Shown: one piece after another, positions 6,589 through 14,635 of the stretch
Layout of the letters: every line of letters starts with the position of its first letter
Numbering within the stretch: position 1 is the stretch's first letter
NCBI GenBank assembly: GCA_030040475.1
Contig: JASHTQ010000767.1
Span: 1 to 18,895 of the forward strand
Reading direction: 5' to 3'
DNA length: 18,895 bases
Source: Streptosporangiaceae bacterium
GTDB taxonomy: Bacteria > Actinomycetota > Actinomycetes > Streptosporangiales > Streptosporangiaceae
Made by a program: the position numbers and the translations under genes
Notes under the pieces: generated by a model
What the model was told of the DNA's origin: nothing
Databases searched by the model: none
The model's input: only the letters and a program-made list of their open reading frames with translations

Positions 6589-8541
6589 ATGTCTCACCCA
6601 CCATGGCTCCAGGCCCGCCCCGGCGGACCTTACGACGACCCAGGGACCGGGCCACGCGGCCGCGATCCCCGGGCGCTGCCCAGTGGTGCAAGGGATTCCC
6701 GCCGGCCCGCCGGCACGGGCGGCGACCCGTGGCAGCCGCCAGCCGACGATCAGTGGGAACCGCCGAGCGACCCGCGCGTGTCGGCGGTCGATCTGTGGGG
6801 CGCAGCAGACGACCCCCGCCGCCAGCCGGGCGACCCGCGAGCCTCAGCAGACCGCCCCCGCCGCCAGGCAGACGACCCGCGAGCCCCGGCAGACGACCCC
6901 CGTCGGCGGGCAGACGACCCGCGGGGGCGGGCCGGTGACTCGCGGGCGCCGCGGCGCGAGTCCGCCGACAGCGGCGGGAACGGGCGCGACCCGCGCGGTG
7001 CCAATCCCGGCGGCCGCGATCCGCGCGGCCCCGATCCCTACGGTCCCCCCGGACGCGACCCGCGCGGTGCCAATCCCGGCGGGCGTGACCCGCGCGGTCC
7101 TGTTCCCTACGGTCCCGCCGGACGCGACCCGCGCGGCACCGATTTCTCCGGTGCCCCAGGACGCGACCCCCGCGGCATTGATGCCTACGGTCCCCCCGGA
7201 CGCGACCCGCGCGGCACCGATTCCTACGGTGCCCCAGGACGCGACCCGCGCGGCACCGATTCCTACGGTCCCCCCGGACGCGACCCGCGCGGCGGTAATC
7301 CCGGTGGCCGCGATGCAGGGCGGCAAGGCCGCGATCCCGGTTACCTGGGTCCCGGCGGCAACGGGCTGGATCCCAGGGGTTTCCCGGTCCTGGGGCGGGA
7401 GACGGAGGGCGACCTGGCCGCGGGTGCGGCCGCGCGCCGCATGCCGGCCAAGGCCGACGCGAATCAGCCGGCCCAGCCCGGGGCGAGGCAGCCGACCTTC
7501 ACCCCCGCCGGGTCCCAGCCGACCTTCACCCCCGCCGGGCCGCAGCCGACCTTTACCCCGGGCGGGCCGCAGCCGAGCTTCACCCCCGCCGGGCCGCAGC
7601 CGCGCTTTACCCCGGGCGGGCCGCAGCCGCGCTTTGCGCCGGGCAGGGCGGCGCAACAGGAGGGCGACTCGTCACAGCGGCGCGGGGAATCGCGGAGCGC
7701 CGATGGGTCCAGGCGTGCCGCGGATCGTGACGGAGCTCGATGGGGCGCGTTGCGCGGCAGCATCGGGGTCTGCATTGTCATCGGCAGCGCGGTACTCGGC
7801 GTGGTCTACACCCTGGTGATCGGGCACGGGCCCGGCTCCGTGCTCGGCCTGTTCATCGTGGCCGGGACCGTCGCCGCCGCGCTGGTCATCCGGCCGACGG
7901 CCGTTCGCGTGCTCCTTCCGGTTCCTGCGCTCTGCTACGTGATCGCCGCGCTGGCCGTGGGACTGATCACCGATCCGCCCGCCGACATGTCCAAGGCCGC
8001 ACTGGCGGTCGCCGCGGCCCAGTGGATTGCCGCGGGATTCCTCACCATGGTCCTCGCCACCGTGCTAGCGGTGATGCTCACCGTCATCCGCTGGTTGCTC
8101 TGGCGCCGCAGCAGGCCGGTCCCTGACGGCCCGGCACCGTCCGCGCGATCCGGGTCCAGGGGTAGGCGGCGGGTTAGCCCAGAGGACTTCGAGGACCCTG
8201 AGCCCTACGGGACTCCAGTGAGCCTCGGGAACCCAGGGGCCATGGGGAACTACGGAGATTATGGGAGCCAAGGCGGCATGCCGAGACCCGGTCTCAGAAA
8301 TGCCGACGGGCTCGAGAACGTTGGCGGCCTCGCAGGCCAAGGTCGGCTCGGAAGCACGGGCGGGCTCGGAGGCCAGGGCGGCTACGGGAACACGGCCGGG
8401 CTCGGAGGCCAGGGCAGCTACGGGAACACGGCCGGGCAGGGGCCGGTTGGACGCGCCGGACGGTGGGGGGATCCCGGTGCGCCGGATCCCGGTGGTCTCG
8501 GATCATGGCCGGATGCCTTAACTTCTGCCGCCGGTCCTTAA
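6589..8541 (+). CDS. Repeat-rich DUF6542-type integral membrane protein
   Basis: This 650-residue protein has a long Pro/Arg/Gly/Asp-rich N-terminal region (1 to about 383), then a four-helix membrane domain (helices at about 388-408, 413-433, 436-458 and 468-500) resembling DUF6542, and a Gly-rich C-terminal tail. The N-terminal part holds D-D-P-R-R repeats (about 74-118), nine G-R-D-P-R-G repeats (132-239) and six Q-P-x-F-T-P repeats (301-354). The tail (about 545-616) is rich in G-L-G-G-Q-G and G-N-x-x-G motifs. Both ends are predicted to be disordered. Actinobacterial DUF6542 proteins usually have a small membrane core; function is unknown. The gene is divergent from the LCP gene, so an envelope-related role is possible but unproven. 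Base composition of the repeats matches the neighbourhood. Confidence 0.85.
   Translation: MSHPPWLQARPGGPYDDPGTGPRGRDPRALPSGARDSRRPAGTGGDPWQPPADDQWEPPSDPRVSAVDLWGAADDPRRQPGDPRASADRPRRQADDPRAPADDPRRRADDPRGRAGDSRAPRRESADSGGNGRDPRGANPGGRDPRGPDPYGPPGRDPRGANPGGRDPRGPVPYGPAGRDPRGTDFSGAPGRDPRGIDAYGPPGRDPRGTDSYGAPGRDPRGTDSYGPPGRDPRGGNPGGRDAGRQGRDPGYLGPGGNGLDPRGFPVLGRETEGDLAAGAAARRMPAKADANQPAQPGARQPTFTPAGSQPTFTPAGPQPTFTPGGPQPSFTPAGPQPRFTPGGPQPRFAPGRAAQQEGDSSQRRGESRSADGSRRAADRDGARWGALRGSIGVCIVIGSAVLGVVYTLVIGHGPGSVLGLFIVAGTVAAALVIRPTAVRVLLPVPALCYVIAALAVGLITDPPADMSKAALAVAAAQWIAAGFLTMVLATVLAVMLTVIRWLLWRRSRPVPDGPAPSARSGSRGRRRVSPEDFEDPEPYGTPVSLGNPGAMGNYGDYGSQGGMPRPGLRNADGLENVGGLAGQGRLGSTGGLGGQGGYGNTAGLGGQGSYGNTAGQGPVGRAGRWGDPGAPDPGGLGSWPDALTSAAGP
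6982..7305 (+). repeat. Nine in-frame G-R-D-P-R-G repeats of 30 or 39 bp
   Basis: Within the DUF6542 protein, nine units begin with GRDPRG. Lengths in order are 10, 13, 10, 13, 13, 13, 13, 13 and 10 residues. The long form reads GRDPRGTDSYGPP and the short form GRDPRGANPG. The DNA copies are close enough for recombination to change copy number in frame. Confidence 0.9.
7489..7650 (+). repeat. Six in-frame 27-bp repeats encoding Q-P-x-F-T-P-x-G-P
   Basis: Six consecutive nine-residue units, from QPTFTPAGS to QPRFAPGRA, lie just before the membrane domain of the DUF6542 protein. They are a second repeat type distinct from the G-R-D-P-R-G array. Confidence 0.88.
8365..8436 (+). repeat. Near-identical 36-bp tandem duplication
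   Basis: Bases 8365-8400 and 8401-8436 are two copies of a 36-bp unit that differ at one base (G/A), encoding GLGGQGGYGNTA and GLGGQGSYGNTA. The near identity points to a recent duplication in the Gly-rich tail of the DUF6542 protein. Confidence 0.9.
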
Positions 8542-8693
8542 ACTCCCGCCAGCGCACATTCCGAAGTGACCGAGTTCCCGGCGCACCGTACGCTTGGAGC
8601 ACTCATCATGGCAATTTGACTTGTTTATGCTAATTCGTACCCATTTTGGCCTTCCGGCCGTCGCCGCGGCGGGCCCGCGCCGGCCCGTCCGGA

Positions 8694-8749
8694 TCGCAAC
8701 GATGTAAGGACGTGGCGGTTATAACCGCTACAGGCTTACATCGTTGCGG
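8694..8749. repeat. Large imperfect palindrome capable of forming a long hairpin
   Basis: The arms are CGCAACGATGTAAG (8695-8708) and CTTACATCGTTGCG (8735-8748), a perfect 14-bp match plus a possible G-T pair outside. A 3x3 internal loop follows. An inner stem runs 8712-8719 with 8724-8731 (one G-T pair), closed by TATA. The centre contains the perfect 14-bp palindrome GCGGTTATAACCGC. It could be a terminator, a stable RNA hairpin, a protein-binding palindrome or a miniature inverted-repeat element. Confidence 0.85.
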
Positions 8750-8792
8750 CCAGGCCTGGTGACCGAGTGACCGCCGGGGCAGATGGGGCTGG

Positions 8793-8828
8793 CGCGACGG
8801 CGGCCGGAGGCCGGAGGCCGCCGTCGCG
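8793..8828. terminator. 13-bp GC-rich stem-loop, likely terminator for the helicase gene
   Basis: CGCGACGGCGGCC (8793-8805) pairs perfectly with GGCCGCCGTCGCG (8816-8828) around a 10-base loop. It lies about 80 bases past the helicase stop codon on the minus strand and could also stop transcription from the other side. There is no U-tract. Confidence 0.7.
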
Positions 8829-8906
8829 GCTGGGCGTTGAACCACACCCAGACCCGCGACACACCGCGGGGGGCACCTGACTTTGGAACGCCGGGCGCCC
8901 GGGTCC

Positions 8907-11210
8907 TTACAACTTCTCCAGCGGGGCGTAGCGCAGGACCAGGTGCTTGACGCCGTACTCGCCGCCGAAGTCGATCTTGGCCTCGGCCTGGTCGCCGTAG
9001 CCGTCCGTGGACACCACGGTGCCCAGGCCGAACTTGTCGTGCGTGACCAGGTCGCCGGGCTGCAGCGACGGCACGGGGCGGTTTCCCGGCGACCTCGTGT
9101 CCGGGCGTCTGGCCATCCGCTCCTGGGCGGGGGTGGCCACCGCCCGCGCCGCGGCGGCGTCGCGGCGCCACTCGACGAGCTCGGCCGGGATCTCGCTGAG
9201 GAACCTCGACTGCTCGTGGAAGGCGGGGCGGCCGTACCAGTTCCGGCGCAGCGCCCGGGTCAGGTAGAGGCGCTCCTCGGCACGGGTGATGCCGACGTAG
9301 GCCAGCCTGCGCTCCTCCTCGAGTTCCTTCTTGTTGGTCAGCGAGCGCTGGTGCGGGAACACCTCCTCCTCCAGGCCGGTGAGGAACACGACGGGAAACT
9401 CAAGGCCCTTGGCGGTGTGCAGGGTCATCATCGTCAGCAGCCCGCCGTGATCCTCGCCCTCCGGGATCTCGTCGGCGTCGGCGACCAGCGAGACCTGCTC
9501 GAGGAACTCCGCCAGCGTGCCCTCGTCGCCGCGGGAGCCGTCGAACTCGCGGGCCACCGAGACGAGCTCTTCCAGGTTCTCCACCCGGCCGACGTCCTGC
9601 AGGTCCGAGGACGACTCAAGCGACTCGACGTAGCCGGTGCGGTCGAGGATCGCCTCGGCCAGGGCCGCGACGGGAACGGTGTCGGCCAGCTCGCGCAGGC
9701 CGCCGATCAGCGCGTTGAACCCCTCGATGGCAGCGGCCGACCTGGCCGCGAGCCCCGGCACCTTGGCCGGGGCCTCCAGCGCGCGGGCGAACGTGATCCG
9801 CTCCCGCTGCGCGTACGCGGCCACCTCCGCCTCGGCCCGGTCGCCGATGCCGCGTTTGGGGGTGTTCAGCACCCGCCGCAGCGATACCTCGTCCGCGGGG
9901 TTGGCGATCAGCCGCAGGTAGGCGAGCAGGTCGCGGACCTCGCGCCGCTCGTAGAACCGGACCCCGCCGACCACCCGGTACGGCAGCCCGACCCGGATGA
10001 AGACCTCCTCGAAGACCCGGGACTGAGCGTTCGTCCGGTAGAAGACCGCCACCTGGCCGGGGGTGGCCTCGCCCGCGTCGGTCAGCCGGTCCACCTCCTC
10101 GGCGACGAACGCGGCCTCGTCGTGCTCGTTGTCCGCCACGTAGCCGACGATCGGCGGGCCGGCGCCAGCGGCCGACCAGAGGTTCTTCGGCTTCCTGCCG
10201 CGGTTCTGCGCGACCACGGCGTTGGCGGCGGCCAGGATGTTCTGGGTCGAGCGGTAGTTCTGCTCGAGCAGGATGACGGTGGCGTCCGGGTAGTCCTGCT
10301 CGAACTCGACGATGTTCCTAATGGTCGCCCCGCGGAACGCGTAAATCGACTGGTCGGCATCGCCGACGACGCACAACTCAGACGGCGGGATCGCGTCCGC
10401 TGCGGGCGCACCACCTCCCGTTCTGGATGAAGAAAAGAGCGGTGCCCAACCGGAGACCAGCTCTCTGACCAGGATGTACTGGGCGTGGTTGGTGTCCTGG
10501 TATTCGTCCACGAGCACGTGCCTGAACCTGCGCCGGTATTGCTCGGCCACCTCGGGCATGGCCTGGAACAGGTTGACGGTGACCATGATCAGGTCGTCGA
10601 AGTCCATCGCGCCCGCGGCCACCAGGCGGCGCTGGTACTCGCTGTAGGCCTCGGCGAGCGCCCGGTCCCGCGCGGTCTGCGCCCGGGACGCGAACGTCTC
10701 GTAGTCGATCAGCTCGTTCTTCAGGTTCGACACCGCGGCGGCCATCGCCTTCGGCGGGAACTGCTTGGCGTCCAGGTCGAGTTCGCGGCAGGCCAGCGCC
10801 ATCAGGCGCTGGGAGTCGCCCTGGTCGTAGATGGAGAACGACGACGGGTAGCCGAACCGCTTGGCCTCGCGGCGCAGGATGCGGACGCAGGCGGAGTGGA
10901 AGGTCATCACCCACATCGACCTCGCCTGCGGGCCGACGAGCGCGGCGACGCGGGCGGCCATCTCGCCCGCCGCCTTGTTGGTGAAGGTGATGGCCAGGAT
11001 CTCCTGCGGCGCCACGCCGCGCGCGGCCAGCAGGTACGCGATCCGGTGGGTGAGCACCCGGGTCTTGCCCGAACCCGCGCCGGCCACGATGAGCAGCGGC
11101 CCGCCCTCGTGCACGACGGCGGCACGCTGCTCCGGATTGAGCCCGGACAGCAGGGAATCTTTCGCGATGGCGGCCACCTCCATAGGGTAAGGCGCCCTGC
11201 CGACAAACAC
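8907..11210 (-). CDS. pcrA: ATP-dependent 3'-5' DNA helicase, UvrD/PcrA family
   Basis: This 767-residue superfamily 1 helicase carries all the main motifs: Walker A AGAGSGKT (about 44-51), the AITFTNKAAGEM motif, Walker B LVDEYQDTN, GDADQSIYAFRGA, LEQNYRST, LHTAKGLEFPVVFLTGLEE, and motif VI RRLAYVGITRAEERL. A Tudor-like C-terminal domain (GDLVTHDKFGLGTVVSTDG to YAPLEKL), typical of PcrA/UvrD and linked to RNA polymerase contact, is present. Members act in nucleotide excision repair, replication-conflict resolution and plasmid rolling-circle replication. The segment between YILVREL and ELCVVGD looks longer than usual (about 26 residues), with a locally AT-rich coding stretch. The start is uncertain: GTG 11210 gives the longest frame, ATG 11183 is equally plausible, and neither has a clear ribosome binding site. 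The gene is divergent from the conservon. Confidence 0.94.
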   Translation of the reverse strand: MFVGRAPYPMEVAAIAKDSLLSGLNPEQRAAVVHEGGPLLIVAGAGSGKTRVLTHRIAYLLAARGVAPQEILAITFTNKAAGEMAARVAALVGPQARSMWVMTFHSACVRILRREAKRFGYPSSFSIYDQGDSQRLMALACRELDLDAKQFPPKAMAAAVSNLKNELIDYETFASRAQTARDRALAEAYSEYQRRLVAAGAMDFDDLIMVTVNLFQAMPEVAEQYRRRFRHVLVDEYQDTNHAQYILVRELVSGWAPLFSSSRTGGGAPAADAIPPSELCVVGDADQSIYAFRGATIRNIVEFEQDYPDATVILLEQNYRSTQNILAAANAVVAQNRGRKPKNLWSAAGAGPPIVGYVADNEHDEAAFVAEEVDRLTDAGEATPGQVAVFYRTNAQSRVFEEVFIRVGLPYRVVGGVRFYERREVRDLLAYLRLIANPADEVSLRRVLNTPKRGIGDRAEAEVAAYAQRERITFARALEAPAKVPGLAARSAAAIEGFNALIGGLRELADTVPVAALAEAILDRTGYVESLESSSDLQDVGRVENLEELVSVAREFDGSRGDEGTLAEFLEQVSLVADADEIPEGEDHGGLLTMMTLHTAKGLEFPVVFLTGLEEEVFPHQRSLTNKKELEEERRLAYVGITRAEERLYLTRALRRNWYGRPAFHEQSRFLSEIPAELVEWRRDAAAARAVATPAQERMARRPDTRSPGNRPVPSLQPGDLVTHDKFGLGTVVSTDGYGDQAEAKIDFGGEYGVKHLVLRYAPLEKL

Positions 11211-11334
11211 GGCGGGGACGCTTAACCCCGGCCGTCCGTATCGGCACGGCAGCGCTTAGCCCGCATCCTCGGTATCAGAAGTAATCCCGCGTCACTACCA
11301 GCGGATATCGGGTGACCACCGGCCGCGGCATATA

Positions 11335-11357
11335 ACCGGATATATCGTTCTTCCGGT
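11335..11357. promoter_or_regulatory. ACCGGA-N11-TCCGGT inverted repeat upstream of the conservon
   Basis: A perfect 6-bp inverted repeat with an AT-rich 11-base centre lies in the region between pcrA and cvnA, about 100 bp before cvnA. A TATTCT at 11380-11385 could be a -10 element downstream of it. The spacing suits a dimeric regulator, but no family can be assigned. Confidence 0.35.
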
Positions 11358-11458
11358 CCAGCCGATGCCTGTTATGGGCTATTCTGGCCCTCTTGACCGA
11401 TAGTCGCGCGCGGCGGGGGGACGTTGGCATGCGACGCTCGTAAAACATGGGAGTTGTC

Positions 11459-14400
11459 ATGGGATCGCGCGGACGGTCCATTCGGCTCCGAATCTATTTC
11501 CTGGTGGCGATCCCGCTGGTCGCCATGATCGGGCTGCTTGCCTATGTGGCAGGCACCTCGATCAACAACGCCATCAACCTGGACCGGGCGCCAAGCCTGA
11601 TTAACGCCACCTCATTGCCGACCGCGAAATTCGTCGGCTACCTGCAGACCGAGCGCGCCGCCGCGGTCGTCTACCTGTTCGAGCCCACCGCCGCCAACCT
11701 GCAGGCGTACAACACGGCCATCGCGGCGACGAACGCCGACGAGCCGGCGTTCGTGGCCGCGATGAACTCCCCCGCCACGGTGAACAGCGAGACGCCGAGC
11801 GAGTACAAGGCGATCACGAGCGTGGTCAGCGGCGTCGACCAGCTCGGCACGCTCCGTACCGCGGTCAAGGCGCAGCAGCTCAGCCCGCTTGCCGCGCTGA
11901 CCGACTACGGCCAGGGCATCGCGGCCGAGCCCAAGCTGTTCCTCGTCATGGCCAACAGCGAGTCCGACACCAGCCAGCTGGGCCAGGCCACGGGCCTGAT
12001 CGCGACCGTGCAGGCCAGGGAGCAGCTCTCGCAAGAGGACGCGCTGCTGTCCGGCATGCTCGCCGGCAGGCGGATGACGGCCAAGGACCGGATCGCGCTC
12101 ACCGGCATGGCCGCCGCCAGGCAGGCCGACGCACAGTACGCGGACGCCATCTTGAGCCCGGCCAACCTGTCCCTGTTCAACGCGTCGCTGGCCGGGTCCG
12201 GGTCGATGCAGCAGACGCTCGCCGGGATTGAGCAGGATCTCGCCGCGGGCACCCCGGTGGCCGGGCTGCCGGTCAGCCTGCCGCAGTGGCAGCGGCTGGC
12301 GGGGACGCTGCTGCAGGACGAGTACAACGGCGGCGTCGCGGTCGCGAACGCGATCCTGACCGCGGATCACCAGACCAGCCACTCGGCCTGGATCAAGGTC
12401 GCGGTCACCGGCGGCATCGCGCTGCTCGGGCTGCTGATCACGCTCGTGGTAACCACCCTCGTCGGGCGCGGCATCATCCGTCGGCTGCGCGGGCTGGAGC
12501 GTTCGGCCATCGCGCTGGCCTCCGATCAGCTGCCGGACGTGCTTGCCAGGCTGCGGCGCAGCGAGGAAGTCGACGTGGCCGCCGAGGCACCGCCGCTCGA
12601 GGTCGGCCACGGCTTGACCGGCAGCGACGAGATCGGCCGGGTCGGCCAGGCCTTCGACCTGGTCAGGCAGACCGCCATCCAGGCCGCCGTGGACGAGGCG
12701 AAGCTGCGGCGTGGAATCAACGACGTGTTCCGCAGCCTGGCCAGGCGCAGCCAGTCGCTGCTGCACCGCCAGCTGACCCTGCTCGACCAGATGGAACGGC
12801 GGGCCACCGATCCCGAGGCCCTGGACGACCTGTTCCGCCTGGACCACCTCACCACCCGCATGCGCCGCCACGCGGAGGGCCTGGTCATCCTGGCCGGCGC
12901 GCCGCCGGGCCGGGGCTGGAGCAGCCCGGTCCGGATGGTCGACGTGATGCGCGGCGCGATCGCCGAGGTCGAGGACTACGCCCGGGTGTCGGTGGCCACC
13001 AGGAGCCAGGCGGCGCTTTCCGGCTCGGCCGTGGCCGACGTCATCCACCTGCTTGCCGAGCTGATCGAGAACGCCACCACGCTGTCGCCGCCGTATACGT
13101 CGGTGCGGGTGGCGGGCGAGACCGTCGCCAACGGGTTCGCGATCGAGGTCGAGGACCGCGGGCTCGGGATGAGCCCGGAGCGGCTCGCCGAGCTGAACGA
13201 ACGGCTGGCCAGCCCGCCGGAGTTCAACCCCGCCGAGAGCGAGCAGCTGGGCCTGTTCGTGGTCGGGCAGCTGGCCAAGCGGCACAGCATCCAGGTGACG
13301 CTGAAGGCGTCGCCGTACGGCGGCACCTCCGCCGTGGTGCTGATCCCGCGGCACCTGGTCGTGACCGAGGAGGCGTTCCGGGCCGGGCTGCCCGGCGAGC
13401 CCGCGGCGATCACGATGACGCCGACGGCCGTGACCAACGGGAACCACGCCGTCGTCAGCGAGCTTTCGGCCTTCCCCGCTCCGCGCACCGTCCCTGGGCT
13501 GGCGGAGACGCCCGGCGTGCGCATTTCAGGCCCGCTGCGGCGTGCCCACGGGAACGCGTCCGGCGGCGCGCACGCCTCGCCGCAGCGTTCGGGGCCGGGG
13601 GCCGACGGCGGAGCGGGCCTGGTGTCCCCGCTGGTTCCCCTGGGTCCTGCGGGTCCTATGGGTCCTATGGGTCCGGTGGGTCCCTCGAACCTCTCGAACC
13701 TCTCGGATCCTGAGGAGTTGCCGAGGCGGGAGCGCAACCGGCAGGCGGACCCCGCTGGCGCCGCGTCCGGTGCCGACGCGGAGGCGAACGGCGCGGCCAG
13801 CCCGGCGGCGCCCACATTCGACGTGTTCATGCCGCGGCGGCGTAGTCAGGACGGTGCCGGGTTCGGGTCCGGGGGCGGGTTCGCGGCCGGGGGTGGGTCC
13901 GGGGGCGGGGGTGGGTCTGCGGCCGGGGGCGGGCCGCGTCGGGGCGACACCCAGCCGAACCCGGTGCTCCGCGAGGAGCCGGAGCCGGGGGCGGGCAGGA
14001 CACCGGTAGCCGACGGGACCCCGCCCTATCCCGTGCAGCCGGGACCGTTCCCCGGCTGGACCGGGCAGAGCACGGTCGGCGCGCCGGTGGGCGAGCGTGG
14101 CCAGGCTGGGCCGCCCACGCCGATGACCCCAGTCGCCTCGCCGCGGACCCAGAAGTCCTCCGGCCCGCCGTGGGAGCTGTCCCGGCAGACCGGGCCGCTG
14201 CCGGTGGTTCCGGACAGGCCGGGGCCGGATGCTGACGAGGGCATCAACGGGCTTCCGCGCCGGGTCAAGCAGGCGAACCTGCATCCCCAGCTTCGCGGCG
14301 ACGCGCCGCAGCGGCTGACGGCGGCCAACGGCCCGTCCGTCCCGCCCGGAGGACCCACGCCGGCCGAGATCCGCCAGACCATGTCCGCCCTGCAGCGCGG

Positions 14401-14635
14401 CTGGCAGGAGGGGCGGACCCGGTACCCGGCGCAGGGCGACCCCGCGTGGGCCGGCCCCGGATCGGCCGGCCCTGATCCGGATGGGCCTGCACCGGGTGGG
14501 CCTGATCCGGGTGGGCCTGCACCGGCGGGCGCGGCGAACCCGGCAGCCGCCACGGCGGGAGCGAACACGTCCCCGGGCGCCGACCCGGCACCCGGCTCGG
14601 ACAACGAAGTACCCGGGGGGGCAGATGGAACCTGA
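11459..14635 (+). CDS. cvnA: Conservon sensor kinase-like protein CvnA (NIT sensor, HATPase)
   Basis: This 1058-residue membrane sensor opens the conservon. It has a first membrane helix (about 12-32), an extracellular nitrate/nitrite-sensor-like (NIT) helical domain (about 40-300), a second helix (about 311-334) and a HAMP-like stretch. A kinase-like helical segment follows, containing LFRLDHLTTRMRRHAEGL. The GHKL ATPase domain (about 520-645) has the N-box around E537/N538, the G1 box DRGLGM from D566 and LGLFVVGQLAKRH from about 597. About 410 disordered residues follow, rich in Gly, Pro and Arg, with a G-P-x-G-P collagen-like stretch and a Gly/Ser/Ala run. CvnA proteins are thought to signal to CvnB-D rather than to a response regulator, and none is adjacent. 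GGGAG five bases before ATG 11459 favours it over ATG 11447. The last 11 bases overlap cvnB. Confidence 0.93.
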   Translation: MGSRGRSIRLRIYFLVAIPLVAMIGLLAYVAGTSINNAINLDRAPSLINATSLPTAKFVGYLQTERAAAVVYLFEPTAANLQAYNTAIAATNADEPAFVAAMNSPATVNSETPSEYKAITSVVSGVDQLGTLRTAVKAQQLSPLAALTDYGQGIAAEPKLFLVMANSESDTSQLGQATGLIATVQAREQLSQEDALLSGMLAGRRMTAKDRIALTGMAAARQADAQYADAILSPANLSLFNASLAGSGSMQQTLAGIEQDLAAGTPVAGLPVSLPQWQRLAGTLLQDEYNGGVAVANAILTADHQTSHSAWIKVAVTGGIALLGLLITLVVTTLVGRGIIRRLRGLERSAIALASDQLPDVLARLRRSEEVDVAAEAPPLEVGHGLTGSDEIGRVGQAFDLVRQTAIQAAVDEAKLRRGINDVFRSLARRSQSLLHRQLTLLDQMERRATDPEALDDLFRLDHLTTRMRRHAEGLVILAGAPPGRGWSSPVRMVDVMRGAIAEVEDYARVSVATRSQAALSGSAVADVIHLLAELIENATTLSPPYTSVRVAGETVANGFAIEVEDRGLGMSPERLAELNERLASPPEFNPAESEQLGLFVVGQLAKRHSIQVTLKASPYGGTSAVVLIPRHLVVTEEAFRAGLPGEPAAITMTPTAVTNGNHAVVSELSAFPAPRTVPGLAETPGVRISGPLRRAHGNASGGAHASPQRSGPGADGGAGLVSPLVPLGPAGPMGPMGPVGPSNLSNLSDPEELPRRERNRQADPAGAASGADAEANGAASPAAPTFDVFMPRRRSQDGAGFGSGGGFAAGGGSGGGGGSAAGGGPRRGDTQPNPVLREEPEPGAGRTPVADGTPPYPVQPGPFPGWTGQSTVGAPVGERGQAGPPTPMTPVASPRTQKSSGPPWELSRQTGPLPVVPDRPGPDADEGINGLPRRVKQANLHPQLRGDAPQRLTAANGPSVPPGGPTPAEIRQTMSALQRGWQEGRTRYPAQGDPAWAGPGSAGPDPDGPAPGGPDPGGPAPAGAANPAAATAGANTSPGADPAPGSDNEVPGGADGT
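13857..13936 (+). repeat. G-run tract encoding a Gly/Ala/Ser linker in CvnA
   Basis: This stretch has more than ten runs of three or more G separated by short spacers, and encodes a GFGSGGGFAAGGGSG-type linker. It is a low-complexity repeat with G-quadruplex potential on the coding strand. Confidence 0.6.

Larger units (their letters stand above)
8542..8906. other. 365-bp convergent intergenic region with hairpins, no credible gene
   Basis: This gap separates the ends of the DUF6542 gene (plus) and the helicase gene (minus). Bases 8608-8650 are unusually AT-rich for this genome. The 52-bp core palindrome at 8696-8747 is much less GC-rich than its surroundings. A second, very GC-rich hairpin follows at 8793-8828. 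No tRNA cloverleaf or convincing small gene is visible; the open frames across it look like GC shadows. Confidence 0.7.

Noticed and set aside
6982..7305. CRISPR-like regular repeats
   Set aside because: Units are in-frame codon repeats without unique spacers and lie inside one open protein.
8694..8749. tRNA or LexA-box interpretation of the palindrome
   Set aside because: No cloverleaf, anticodon arm or CCA end, and no match to the actinobacterial SOS box GAAC-N4-GTTC.
8630..8845. 71-residue minus-strand open frame in the convergent gap
   Set aside because: Crosses both hairpins, has no family resemblance and no ribosome binding site; the hairpins explain the sequence better.
8883..10430. 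515-residue plus-strand open frame antisense to the helicase
   Set aside because: Shadow frame of the helicase, which has all SF1 motifs.
11612..13447. 611-residue minus-strand open frame antisense to cvnA
   Set aside because: No domain, His/Gly/Arg-rich composition of a shadow frame.
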